From DASRWI01 sp035654655 (lineage in GTDB: Bacteria; Bacteroidota; Ignavibacteria; Ignavibacteriales; Ignavibacteriaceae): a stretch of DNA of 64,000 bases. A model generated the notes under the pieces. It saw only the letters and a program-made list of their open reading frames with translations. It did not search any database and was not told where the DNA came from. The DNA is taken from positions 81,435 to 145,434 of the forward strand of contig DASRWI010000029.1 in the NCBI GenBank assembly GCA_035654655.1. Reading direction: 5' to 3'. Numbering within the stretch: the first letter of the stretch is position 1; each line of letters starts with the position of its first letter. Below are positions 24,342 through 32,903 of the stretch, piece by piece. A program made the position numbers and the translations under genes.

Positions 24342-26432
24342 TTACTTCAGTAATGTCATCTTCCTTGTAAAAACCTTGCTTCCTGCTCGTAGTTCATAGA
24401 AATAAATACCACTTGATAATTTAGATGCATCAAAATTAATTGAATGCTTACCTTGCTCTTTGGTTTCATTAACTAATGCTGCTACTTCTTTACCAAGAAT
24501 ATTATAAACCTTCAAAGAAACTTCTGTTCTTTCAGGCAAAGTAAAACTTATTGTTGTAGATGGATTAAATGGATTAGGATAATTTTGAGCCAAACTAAAA
24601 TCTTCAGCAATTAATTTATTTTCTTCAACATTTAGTATAGTGCCGCCGCCAAAGTTTGTAGTCTTCATTATCAAACCATCAGCACCAATTATCCATCCTA
24701 TAGATTGGTTGACGAAATAAATTTTGTTTAGAGTATTAGTTATTCCAATATCCTGCCTGGTCCAGTTGAAGCCGCCATCGTTTGTTCGAAATACAGAACC
24801 GGCACTTCCAACTACGTAACCATTGGAAGTATCAATCATATGGATTCCGTTCAACTGATTTATGTCAATCATTGTTGCTTCAAAAAAACTTGTAGTTGCC
24901 CGCGTTCGTAAAACAATTCCATCCTGACCAATTATCCATCCATTCTTCAAATCAGTATAGAATATATTTGTAAAACTATAATCAGGAAAATCATTTATAA
25001 TTTGAGTTGTAAATCCTTTCCAAACCATAAAGTAAACCATCATTGTTCCACGGTCACCTACAATTAATCCACGTCTTCCTTGCCATTGAGGATAAGCAAA
25101 ATAGTAATCATAGTTACTTCCTGAACCAACAGATGTCCAAGTGTTCCCTTTATTTGATGAAACATAGAAAGTGCCTCCTTGACCACAAGCTACACTTAGA
25201 AATCCAGTTATATAAACACAATTTAATTTTGAATCATTAGTAGGATTAGGTCTGATGACTGTCCAGGTAGCTCCCTTATCAACAGATTTTAAAAGCTTCC
25301 CCTTATCAGCTGCAATCCACGCAACGTCTTCGGTGTAAAAAAAGATATCATTTAAGTTCTCTATAACTCCACTTTCAACTTGTTCCCAGGTATTACCGCC
25401 ATCAGTAGTCTTTAATATAAGACCATCATTCCCGATTACTAAACCAGTATTCTCATTGAAGAAATGAATATCATTTATCTTTGAGTATTTACCTGAAGAT
25501 TTAAATTCAAATGATAAACCATTATTTATGGTGTGAAGAATCATTCCTCTTTCACCAACTAACCAGGCTGAAGAATCAAATGATGCAATACTATTTAATT
25601 TAAATAATTTACCAGCTTCATTTTTTGTCCAGGTACCTCCACCATCTGATGTTGTCAAAATTATTCCCGGATACCCAACAGCAATTCCATAGTTGGCATC
25701 AAAAAATTTAATTGATTGAATCCAGTTAGTAAAAGTAGTTGAAAGCTTATTAAATGTAATTCCATTATCAACTGATTTTAATATAGTTCCATTTTGTCCT
25801 GCTGCAAAGATTACATCATTTACAGCGGTAATATCTGTAAGAATATTATTGGTTAATAAATTATTATTCCAATTATTGCTGCCATCAGCAGATATTAATA
25901 ACGTACCAGCTTCACCAATTAAATAAAATTTATTATTGTGAATAAATATTTTGCTGAAAGTTACACTTGATGATATTATCTGTTTTATCCAGGTTAATCC
26001 GCCATCATTAGTTTTAAGGAATAAGCCATGATTGCCAATGGCAAAGCCTGTTAAATTATCAGTGAAAATTATATCGTTTATACTCCCGGCTAAATCAATT
26101 TTTATTTCAGCAAGATTATTACCTCCATCTTGAGTGTGCAGTAATCTTCCGCCTTCGCAGGCAATCCAGATATTACTTTCTGATAAAGCATAAACAGCAT
26201 TAAAATTATATAGCTTACCGGTATTTACAATAGACCAACTTACACCACCATCAACAGACTTCACGAAACTGCCAAAATCTCCTACAGCAAAAATATAATT
26301 AGCATTTAGTATCTGCACATCATTTAAAGTTTTTCCCTGGGGAAGAGGATTCTGCCAAATCCAATTTTGTGCAAATACAGAAAAACTAAAAAATAGAACA
26401 AGAACAATTAGTTTATTTTTCATTTTTGACAT
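24342..26432 (-). CDS. Secreted YCF48-type repeat protein with T9SS sorting domain
   Basis: A 696-residue exported protein. The signal peptide is followed by about twelve to fourteen short blades with the pattern K-S/T-x-D-G-G-x-T/S-W (KSVDGGVSW, KTNDGGLTW, TTSDGGGTW, KTTDGGNTW, KSVDKGATW, RTNDGGFNW). Between them are linkers such as GLVIGNDGLILK and WIIGQDGIVLR, typical of YCF48/Ycf48-like propellers. The length suggests two propellers. The C-terminal T9SS tail runs from LAQNYPNPFNPSTTISF to RKMTLLK. Its ATG (26432) begins two bases after the stop of the upstream beta-barrel gene, so the two are probably co-translated. A second ATG three codons in (26423) is an alternative start. The ligand is unknown. 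Confidence 0.87.
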   Translation of the reverse strand: MSKMKNKLIVLVLFFSFSVFAQNWIWQNPLPQGKTLNDVQILNANYIFAVGDFGSFVKSVDGGVSWSIVNTGKLYNFNAVYALSESNIWIACEGGRLLHTQDGGNNLAEIKIDLAGSINDIIFTDNLTGFAIGNHGLFLKTNDGGLTWIKQIISSSVTFSKIFIHNNKFYLIGEAGTLLISADGSNNWNNNLLTNNILTDITAVNDVIFAAGQNGTILKSVDNGITFNKLSTTFTNWIQSIKFFDANYGIAVGYPGIILTTSDGGGTWTKNEAGKLFKLNSIASFDSSAWLVGERGMILHTINNGLSFEFKSSGKYSKINDIHFFNENTGLVIGNDGLILKTTDGGNTWEQVESGVIENLNDIFFYTEDVAWIAADKGKLLKSVDKGATWTVIRPNPTNDSKLNCVYITGFLSVACGQGGTFYVSSNKGNTWTSVGSGSNYDYYFAYPQWQGRRGLIVGDRGTMMVYFMVWKGFTTQIINDFPDYSFTNIFYTDLKNGWIIGQDGIVLRTRATTSFFEATMIDINQLNGIHMIDTSNGYVVGSAGSVFRTNDGGFNWTRQDIGITNTLNKIYFVNQSIGWIIGADGLIMKTTNFGGGTILNVEENKLIAEDFSLAQNYPNPFNPSTTISFTLPERTEVSLKVYNILGKEVAALVNETKEQGKHSINFDASKLSSGIYFYELRAGSKVFTRKMTLLK

Positions 26433-26434
26433 AT

Positions 26435-26992
26435 CTAAAAATCAATTAAAAAATTAAATCCTGTTTGAATAAGTACAAAGGCTCTTGAAACATATTTTGT
26501 ATTTACCCTATTATATTTAGCTTTAACATCAACATTAAAATATTCATTTAATGGAAGTCTGAATCCCAATTCAGGAGCAAAACCAAAATGAGTTTCCTTT
26601 GTAATTACATTATATTTAAAAACATAACCATAGTCTAATTCAAGGTCATACCTTGTTATATATGCACCCGCTTCAAATCCGATGTATGGAACTATTGAAC
26701 CTTCATATAATCTAATTTTTACTCCTGCTAAAACAGGTATGGTAGAATAGGAATAATTATATTCAGGTAAATTTTCTTTAAGACCGAAATAATAGTATCC
26801 ACTTGTTAATGATAATTCCATATTAAGAAAATCAACCGGATAAGTTATATTAACATTTCCTCCAAAACCCAGGTCAACATAATCTTCATTATATCCTGTG
26901 GGAATTGCGGCTGCGCCATTTAATCCTAAGTTAAATTGAGCATTAACCGGAAGAACAAATAATATTAGTAGAAGTAGAGTGTATTTATGCAT
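26435..26992 (-). CDS. Outer-membrane beta-barrel protein (porin-like, about 8 strands)
   Basis: A 185-residue exported protein with signal peptide MHKYTLLLLILFVLPVNAQ. It shows alternating amphipathic strands rich in Gly and aromatic residues (FGGNVNITYPV, LTSGYYYFGL, GVKIRLYEGSIVPYIGFEAG, FGFAPELGFRLPL, VDVKAKYNRV) and an aromatic C-terminal end, GFNFLIDF. This is typical of small OmpA/OmpW-like or OMP_b-brl barrels. It is the first gene of a likely two-gene unit with the T9SS-exported YCF48-type protein that starts two bases after it. The barrel might anchor or receive that surface protein, which is inference from gene adjacency only. Confidence 0.75.
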   Translation of the reverse strand: MHKYTLLLLILFVLPVNAQFNLGLNGAAAIPTGYNEDYVDLGFGGNVNITYPVDFLNMELSLTSGYYYFGLKENLPEYNYSYSTIPVLAGVKIRLYEGSIVPYIGFEAGAYITRYDLELDYGYVFKYNVITKETHFGFAPELGFRLPLNEYFNVDVKAKYNRVNTKYVSRAFVLIQTGFNFLIDF

Positions 26993-27143
26993 AAATAAAT
27001 TTTATATTAAAATTAAATATAAAATAATTTTTTAGTTAAATTAAATAAAATAATTAATTAAATTAAACACTTAATAAATAAAGTCCTTTTACAAAAATTT
27101 TTATTCAGTAAATTTTAGACAAATTCCGTAAAGGTTGTGCAAA

Positions 27144-29474
27144 TTGGCTATTTTTCACAAAAGTTTCCTGGGCATTATATACTTTTTTTTAATAATAACT
27201 TGTATAACGAATGCTCAGACAATTGATATTTCAGGTTTGATAAAAGAAAAAGGTTCTGGTGAGGCATTAATTGGTGCAAATGTTTCTTTCTATAAAGATA
27301 CTACAGCCGGAAATCTGCCTGTTAGAGGGTCCTCAACTAACAAATATGGATTTTATTCGGTTCCTAATCTTCCTAAAGGCGTTTACACATTAAAGATAAG
27401 CAGCATCGGTTATGAAACCTATATTGAGACATTAGACTTCACAGTTATTAAAACAAAAAGCATAAAGAATAATTATGAATTAGTAAAAAGCAGTATTCTT
27501 TATGAAGAAGTTGTAATTGAAGATAAAAGATTAAACTTTTCTCAGAATACAAGCACCATACAGGTAGACCCTGAGCAGGTTCAGAAACTTCCTTCACTTG
27601 GAGGAGAGACTGATATTTTCCGTGCACTACAGCTTTTACCAGGAGTGTCATCAACTACTGAAATTTCTACAGGTATTTATGTAAGAGGAAGTTCGGCATC
27701 TGAAAACCTTACTTTAATTGACGGTGTTAATGTTTATAATCCTTCTCACCTTGGTGGATTTGCAAGTACATTCAATGCTGACGTACTTAGAGAAATGAAA
27801 TTGATTAAGGGAACTTTTCCTGCAGAGTATGGAGGAAGACTTTCTTCGGTTCTTGATATCACGATGAGAGAAGGTTCAAAAGAAAAATTCACGGGCAATC
27901 TGGGAGTAAATTCTATAAGCTCAAGGTTACTGCTTGAAGGTCCAATTGATACAAGTGCTTCCTTTATATTAAGTGGAAGAGTAATGTACCTGAATAAAGT
28001 TTTAGGTCTTTTCCCTAAGCTTAATAATATTCCTCGTTATTCTTTTTATGATTTTAATACTAAAGTATCTTATAATCTTTCAGATAAGGACAAAGTTTTT
28101 TTCAGCGGTTTCTTTTCATCTGATAATATTAAGGAGCCACCAAACAGTAAAGATGTTGGTTTTGATATTGAATGGAGCAATGCTACTGCAAATCTAACTT
28201 GGACAAATGTTACATCAGCAACAATTTTCAGTAATACTTCATTGATGTATACTAATTATACTTTTTCAACTGTAATGCTGGATAAACTTCCAGTTAAAAA
28301 TCCATTGGACTTCTATACTAAATCTGTTATTCACGACTTTGAGATTAAAAGGGATATGCAGTTCTATCTTGCAGAAGACCATTCAATTAAATCGGGTGCA
28401 GAATTAATTCTTCATCAGTTTAATACTACAACAAGTGATATCTTCTTTACCGAATTAAAGTATAAAATGGATTATGGTAAAAAGTTAAATGCTTTTGAAT
28501 CTTCATTATTCATTCAGGATGAGTATAGCATTCTGGCTAATTTAAAATCCAATGTTGGTTTTAGATTATACTATTTTCAGAATGCAAAATTCATGAAAGT
28601 TGAACCACGTGCATCATTGACGTATTATCTGCTTGATAAATTTATTATTCGAGGTGCATTTGCACAGTCTCATCAGACTCTGCATTTATTAACAAGAAGC
28701 GATATTTATTTACCAACAGATGTTTGGTATCCATCAACAAAGGATATTCTTCCAGCATCTTCAACTCAAGGGTCATTAAGTTTTGAAGCTGCTTCTGAAG
28801 ATAGAAATTTTCTTTTCACATTTGAATGTTACTATAAGGATTTAAAAAATCTTTATGAGTATAAGCCAGATGCTCAATTTACTTATGGAACAGAATTCGA
28901 AAAGCAGGTTACTCCGGGTAAAGGACACGCTTATGGATTTGAATTATTCTTTAATAAAAGAATTGGTTCAGTTACCGGGTGGCTTGGATATACACTTGCC
29001 TGGACTAAAAGAAAATTTGATAATATAAATAATGATGAATGGTACTATCCAAGATTCGATAGAAGACACGATATTACTTTTGTATTGTCTTACAAAGTTA
29101 CAGATAACTTGAACATTGGAGGTACCTGGGTTTACGGTACCGGACAGGCATTCTCATTACCTATAGGACATTATTCTTTAAATAGCATAATAAATCCGCA
29201 GGAAACTGCCAAGCTTTATTATGAGTATTCTTCCAAGGATGCTTTCAGGCTTCCGGCATTTCATAAATTGGATGTAAGTATTAAGTACGAAATTAAAATG
29301 GAAGCCAATGAACTTCAAATATCATTGGATGTTTATAATGCTTATAACAGATATAATGCATTCACTAAGTACATTGGATATAAGTTAAATGAAAAAAATG
29401 AAAAGATTCCTGTACTTAAACAATTTACCTTATTTCCGTTTTTACCAACCTTAGGAATTAATTATAAGTTTTAA
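27144..29474 (+). CDS. TonB-dependent receptor with carboxypeptidase-regulatory-like N-terminal domain
   Basis: A roughly 776-residue outer-membrane receptor. After the signal peptide (ending CITNAQ) comes a carboxypeptidase-D-regulatory-like beta-sandwich (about 20-105; SGLIKEKGSGEALIGANVSF, GVYTLKISSIGYET). A TonB plug domain follows (about 120-240; LLPGVSSTTEISTGIYVRG, LIDGVNVYNPSHLGG) and then a long beta-barrel ending LPTLGINYKF. Such receptors import large or scarce nutrients using TonB energy. No ATG is available near the start. TTG at 27135 sits directly on the AAAGG sequence, so TTG at 27144 (nine bases after it) is preferred, with moderate certainty. The DUF4249 lipoprotein begins one base after the stop, a common partner arrangement. 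Confidence 0.9.
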   Translation: MAIFHKSFLGIIYFFLIITCITNAQTIDISGLIKEKGSGEALIGANVSFYKDTTAGNLPVRGSSTNKYGFYSVPNLPKGVYTLKISSIGYETYIETLDFTVIKTKSIKNNYELVKSSILYEEVVIEDKRLNFSQNTSTIQVDPEQVQKLPSLGGETDIFRALQLLPGVSSTTEISTGIYVRGSSASENLTLIDGVNVYNPSHLGGFASTFNADVLREMKLIKGTFPAEYGGRLSSVLDITMREGSKEKFTGNLGVNSISSRLLLEGPIDTSASFILSGRVMYLNKVLGLFPKLNNIPRYSFYDFNTKVSYNLSDKDKVFFSGFFSSDNIKEPPNSKDVGFDIEWSNATANLTWTNVTSATIFSNTSLMYTNYTFSTVMLDKLPVKNPLDFYTKSVIHDFEIKRDMQFYLAEDHSIKSGAELILHQFNTTTSDIFFTELKYKMDYGKKLNAFESSLFIQDEYSILANLKSNVGFRLYYFQNAKFMKVEPRASLTYYLLDKFIIRGAFAQSHQTLHLLTRSDIYLPTDVWYPSTKDILPASSTQGSLSFEAASEDRNFLFTFECYYKDLKNLYEYKPDAQFTYGTEFEKQVTPGKGHAYGFELFFNKRIGSVTGWLGYTLAWTKRKFDNINNDEWYYPRFDRRHDITFVLSYKVTDNLNIGGTWVYGTGQAFSLPIGHYSLNSIINPQETAKLYYEYSSKDAFRLPAFHKLDVSIKYEIKMEANELQISLDVYNAYNRYNAFTKYIGYKLNEKNEKIPVLKQFTLFPFLPTLGINYKF

Positions 29475-29475
29475 T

Positions 29476-30255
29476 ATGAAGAAATTTTTATTGTTATTAA
29501 TTGCAGGTTTTATTTTTGCTTCTTGCGAACAGCCGTTATCGGAAGAAGAATTTCCTTATGAAGCTAAGCTTGTAATAAGAGGAATTATCGAAGATGGAAA
29601 ACCTATTAAAGATATTTACATTGGCAGAATAATGCCTGTTGGTGTTCCTTATTCAAAAGAATTCACCCAAATAAAAGATGCGAGTGCTGTAATAGTATAT
29701 AAGGATTCTTTGTATACATTAAAGCATATTTCAGAAGGTTTGTACTCATCGAGTCTTATTGCTCATAAAGGTGAAAAATATACTTTGCTTGTAAATTGGA
29801 ATGATAAATTTGCTACTGCAGATACATACGTTCCTGTTCCCGGTAATATTACAGATATGCAAATGGTACAATCTGCAGGAAATAATCCATATTCATATTT
29901 GAATGTTACAATACAGGCAAATGGGAAAGAATGCTATGGAGCTTATTGGTTTATTAAAGCATCAAATGGAACAATACTTTCACAGTCATTTAAAATTAAT
30001 GAAATAACTGTTGCTGAGAAAAATATTCCTATTGCTAAAGTACCTACTGATACTATACCAAAAGGCTTAACATCAAGTATATTTTCAGCAAGAGTAGTGG
30101 TATTTGATGGAGTAGTTTATGATTATTTCAAAACCCAAAACTCCACTTTGCTTACTGATAATGTTTTTGGTCAGGCTGGCATAAATGTAAACTGGAATGT
30201 TAAAGGTGATGGTATAGGAATGTTTGTAGGAAAAGCTGAAGTAGTATCGCAATAA
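29476..30255 (+). CDS. DUF4249-type lipoprotein, partner of the TonB receptor
   Basis: A 259-residue predicted lipoprotein with lipobox AGFIFASC (Cys17). The sequence LVIRGIIEDGKPIKDIYIGR, YTLLVNWNDKFATADTYVPVP and the beta-rich remainder are typical of DUF4249 family proteins, found in Bacteroidota directly after TonB-dependent receptors. They probably act as surface lipoproteins that help substrate capture. The start codon lies one base after the receptor stop, so the two are coupled. A terminator follows. The substrate of the pair cannot be named from sequence. Confidence 0.8.
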   Translation: MKKFLLLLIAGFIFASCEQPLSEEEFPYEAKLVIRGIIEDGKPIKDIYIGRIMPVGVPYSKEFTQIKDASAVIVYKDSLYTLKHISEGLYSSSLIAHKGEKYTLLVNWNDKFATADTYVPVPGNITDMQMVQSAGNNPYSYLNVTIQANGKECYGAYWFIKASNGTILSQSFKINEITVAEKNIPIAKVPTDTIPKGLTSSIFSARVVVFDGVVYDYFKTQNSTLLTDNVFGQAGINVNWNVKGDGIGMFVGKAEVVSQ

Positions 30256-30280
30256 AATTCGAATAAAAAATTATAAATTT

Positions 30281-30307
30281 AAACCCACATTTTATGTGGG
30301 TTTTTTT
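30281..30307 (+). terminator. Terminator after the TonB receptor/DUF4249 unit
   Basis: AAACCCACAT (30281-30290) pairs with ATGTGGGTTT (30294-30303), followed by more T residues. Confidence 0.9.
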
Positions 30308-30328
30308 ATTAACTAAACTAAACTTTAT

Positions 30329-31123
30329 ATGAAAACAAAAACTTTAATATTACTTCTGTTTGTAGCTCTAAATATTAAACCTCAGGAAATAAATTTTCAA
30401 AGACCTTTTGATGATTGTAATATAAAAGGGAGTACTACCATATTCGATTATCAAAACAAAAAATGGATTTATACAGATTCATCCGATGCGCTAAAAGAAA
30501 CACTTCCGGCTTCATCATTTAAAATAATTAACACTCTTATTGCACTTGAAGAAGGATTGATTAAAGATGAAAATGAAGTTTTAAAATGGACAGGTGATTA
30601 TGATTCAACTCTATATGGCAGCAGACCTGAAATTTACAAGGATATGTCTACTAAGGAAGCTTTTCAACTTTCTTCATTATGGGTTTATACTGGATTTGCT
30701 AAAAAGATTGGTAATGAAAAATATAGGAAGTATTTAAAAGATTGCGGATATGGCAATGGAGTTATTTATGATAGTCTGGACTTTTGGAACTTTGGTCCTT
30801 TTGGAATTTCTCCCAAAAACCAAATAGAATTTTTAATCAAACTTTATGAAAATAAACTTCCATTCTCAAAGAGAAATATGGGAATAGTTAAAAACATAAT
30901 GATAAATCCTGAATACAAAGATTTTACAATAAGAGCAAAAACAGGATGGACAAAAGCATTTGGGAATGATACCGGCTGGTGGGTAGGATATTTAGAAAAA
31001 GATAACAAAATGTTTTTCTTTGCAACAAGATTAATTAAAAAGAGAGCAGTTGATAATCAAAGATTTGGACAATGCCGCAAAAATATTACACTTGAAATAC
31101 TGAAACAAGTAGGGGCAATTTAG
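30329..31123 (+). CDS. Class D (OXA-type) beta-lactamase homologue
   Basis: A 264-residue exported serine beta-lactamase/penicillin-recognising protein. The class D motifs are in order: S62-x-x-K65 (in LPASSFKI, nucleophile and the Lys that is carbamylated in OXA enzymes), S115-S116-L117 where most OXA enzymes have S-x-V, Y141-G-N143, W153 and K204-T-G206 followed by W. The whole chain aligns with OXA beta-lactamases (FAKKIG, FGISPKNQIEFL, GWWVGYLE), and the length matches. It probably hydrolyses beta-lactams in the periplasm, but a BlaR1-like sensor or other penicillin-binding role is not excluded because activity cannot be read from sequence. It lies between two terminators as an independent gene. 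No mobile element adjoins it, which suggests an intrinsic chromosomal gene. Confidence 0.85.
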   Translation: MKTKTLILLLFVALNIKPQEINFQRPFDDCNIKGSTTIFDYQNKKWIYTDSSDALKETLPASSFKIINTLIALEEGLIKDENEVLKWTGDYDSTLYGSRPEIYKDMSTKEAFQLSSLWVYTGFAKKIGNEKYRKYLKDCGYGNGVIYDSLDFWNFGPFGISPKNQIEFLIKLYENKLPFSKRNMGIVKNIMINPEYKDFTIRAKTGWTKAFGNDTGWWVGYLEKDNKMFFFATRLIKKRAVDNQRFGQCRKNITLEILKQVGAI

Positions 31124-31133
31124 ATTTAAAATA

Positions 31134-31163
31134 AAAAACCCCGAATGATGATTCGAGGTTTTT
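31134..31163. terminator. Bidirectional terminator between the beta-lactamase homologue and the propeller lipoprotein
   Basis: AAAAACCCCGAAT (31134-31146) pairs with ATTCGAGGTTTTT (31151-31163) with a single C-A mismatch and a GATG loop. A and T runs suit termination on both strands. Confidence 0.85.
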
Positions 31164-31169
31164 AAAAAT

Positions 31170-32384
31170 TTATTTCCCGCCAATATATTTTGCGAGTGAA
31201 CTGGCTGATAACCATTTATTATCATCTTTATCCACAGCAACTGAGATAACTGAATTTGTCGGCAATCCTGAATTAGCAACAGTTGAAGTTTTCCAAATCT
31301 GTCCATTATATTTTGTTAAACCAGATGTAGATGCAATCCATAAATTTCCTTTACTATCCATTGCAATATCAGTTACAATTGATAATAAAGTAGTTCCGGC
31401 TCTAAAATAATTTTTAAATGACGAGCCGTCATAGGAAGTTAAACCACCGGTGGATAAAGCGGTTCCTGAACCAAACCAGATTAAACCATTTTTATCTTTA
31501 ATAATACTTGAAATAAAATTACTTGCAATTTTTCCTCTAACAGTGTTGTATGAGTTCCACTGTTCACCTTCAATTCTATTAACACCGCCGCCCCATGTTC
31601 CAATCCAAACAACATCACCATCAGTAAAGATAGATTTAATTCGATTAGATAACAATAAAGAATTATCAGTTGTATAATTAATAAATTTAACTCTATCAAA
31701 TTTGCTTAAGCCAAAATCAGTTCCAATCCAAACATTATTTTGATGGTCAATATTTATTGCCGTAATATTATTATCAGGAATATTGCTGTTTGCAATATTA
31801 TAAGTTTTCCAAACTGTTCCATCAAATGTACTTAAGCCATTTTTTGTAGCAGCCCAAAGAATATTTTTGCTGTCAACAAAAATTTCATTAATAGTATTAT
31901 CTGCTAATCCGGAATTTGAAGTAGTAAAAATTTTCCAATTAGTGCCATCAATTTTAACCAAACCTTTTCCTCTTGTACCTGCCCAAACAATATTTTGAGC
32001 ATCAACATAAACCGCACTAACATTATTTGTCGGCAGCAATGAGGTACCTTCCTTATAGATTGTCCAGAAAAGTTTTGGGTCTTCTTTCATTTCAACAAAA
32101 AAAGTATCTTCCTCATTTCTGTTAATCATAAGGTAAATAACAGTGTCAACATAAGTAGCTAATTGTAAATCCACTTTATAAAAGCCGGGTTCAAGGTCAG
32201 TAATATGTATCGGACTTTTACCATCATAGCTTTTATTATTAAGCTTGATAGAAACATTACCTGGTTCAGTAATAATAGTAACACCGCTCTTTGTCAATCC
32301 GGGGAGAACTGGAGGTTCATCAGAACAGGAATAAAAGGAAATAATAACTAAAGCAGATAAAAGTAAATTAACAGAAAACTTCAT
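31170..32384 (-). CDS. Lipoprotein with PEGA domain and two-component-regulator-type propeller
   Basis: A 404-residue predicted lipoprotein with lipobox ISFYSC (Cys20). Residues about 30-95 resemble a PEGA domain (GNVSIKLNNKSYDGKSPIHITDLEPGFYKVDL), a surface-layer-like beta fold. From about 115 on there are six or seven Reg_prop-type blades, each about 45 residues with the pattern N-x-V/I-W-x-G-T and G-L-S-x-F/K-D-G-x-x-W (WAGTRGKGLVKIDGTNW, WAATKNGLSTFDGTVW, WIGTDFGLSKFD). These match the sensor propellers of hybrid two-component systems, but no transmembrane kinase part is present. It may be a ligand-binding surface protein. Single gene on the minus strand. Confidence 0.8.
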   Translation of the reverse strand: MKFSVNLLLSALVIISFYSCSDEPPVLPGLTKSGVTIITEPGNVSIKLNNKSYDGKSPIHITDLEPGFYKVDLQLATYVDTVIYLMINRNEEDTFFVEMKEDPKLFWTIYKEGTSLLPTNNVSAVYVDAQNIVWAGTRGKGLVKIDGTNWKIFTTSNSGLADNTINEIFVDSKNILWAATKNGLSTFDGTVWKTYNIANSNIPDNNITAINIDHQNNVWIGTDFGLSKFDRVKFINYTTDNSLLLSNRIKSIFTDGDVVWIGTWGGGVNRIEGEQWNSYNTVRGKIASNFISSIIKDKNGLIWFGSGTALSTGGLTSYDGSSFKNYFRAGTTLLSIVTDIAMDSKGNLWIASTSGLTKYNGQIWKTSTVANSGLPTNSVISVAVDKDDNKWLSASSLAKYIGGK

Positions 32385-32495
32385 TTCAAATTCTTATTTT
32401 TTTGTCAAATGTATTTCATAATTAGAAGAAGTCAATCTATTAAAAAAGTGTGTAATTAACAATAAAAAAGATTGGATAAATAAATATAAACGTCC

Positions 32496-32585
32496 TTATT
32501 ATTAATGATTAAAGTATTCCTACGGAATGAGACTTCCTTTTTAGATTTTTTGTTATTATTGAAGTATCCCTAACGGGATGAAAAA
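32496..32585 (-). repeat. REP-like palindromic doublet (reverse), left half of the pair before eno
   Basis: The first copy (about 32511-32529) reads AAAGTATTCC-TAC-GGAATG. The second (32550-32585) reads TTGTTATTATTGAAG, then TATCCC-TAAC-GGGATG with one extra loop base, then AAAAA. Order and orientation are those of the reverse doublet at 2587-2655. Confidence 0.75.
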
Positions 32586-32616
32586 AATGAATCAACGTTT
32601 CAGAATATTATTTTGT

Positions 32617-32685
32617 CATGCCGTAGGCATACATTAATAATAACATATAATTTCCCAACCTAAGGCATTCCGTAGGAATACATTA
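32617..32685 (+). repeat. REP-like palindromic doublet (forward), right half of the pair before eno
   Basis: The first copy (32617-32645) is CATGCC-GTA-GGCATACATTAATAATAAC or nearly so. The second (32665-32685) is GCATTCC-GTA-GGAATACATTA. The first copy shows a compensated stem change: ATGCC with GGCAT in place of ATCCC with GGGAT. With the reverse doublet just before it, the two point away from each other, the opposite of the arrangement around the transposase. Confidence 0.8.
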
Positions 32686-32903
32686 AAACAACATAGTAAT
32701 TAAATCGTAATTAAGAAGAAAACAAAAAAAGATTAAATGTAGCCTTAATTCTACATTCAAACTATTTAAATCATCTGCTCGATAAATCCTTATTTATTAA
32801 AGCAAATTCAAAATTTTAGCTATCACTTTGAATTGGTAATTACTTGCTTCGTTGCTATTTTTGAAGGATAAATTTAATTATTATTAATGGATAGGAGATA
32901 AAA

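Larger units (their letters stand above)
32385..32903. other. Intergenic region before eno with four REP-like copies
   Basis: About 520 bases without a gene. The central part (32496-32690) carries two doublets arranged tail to tail. The last 200 bases before eno are AT-rich and must hold the eno promoter. An AGGAG ribosome site lies at 32894-32898. Confidence 0.65.
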
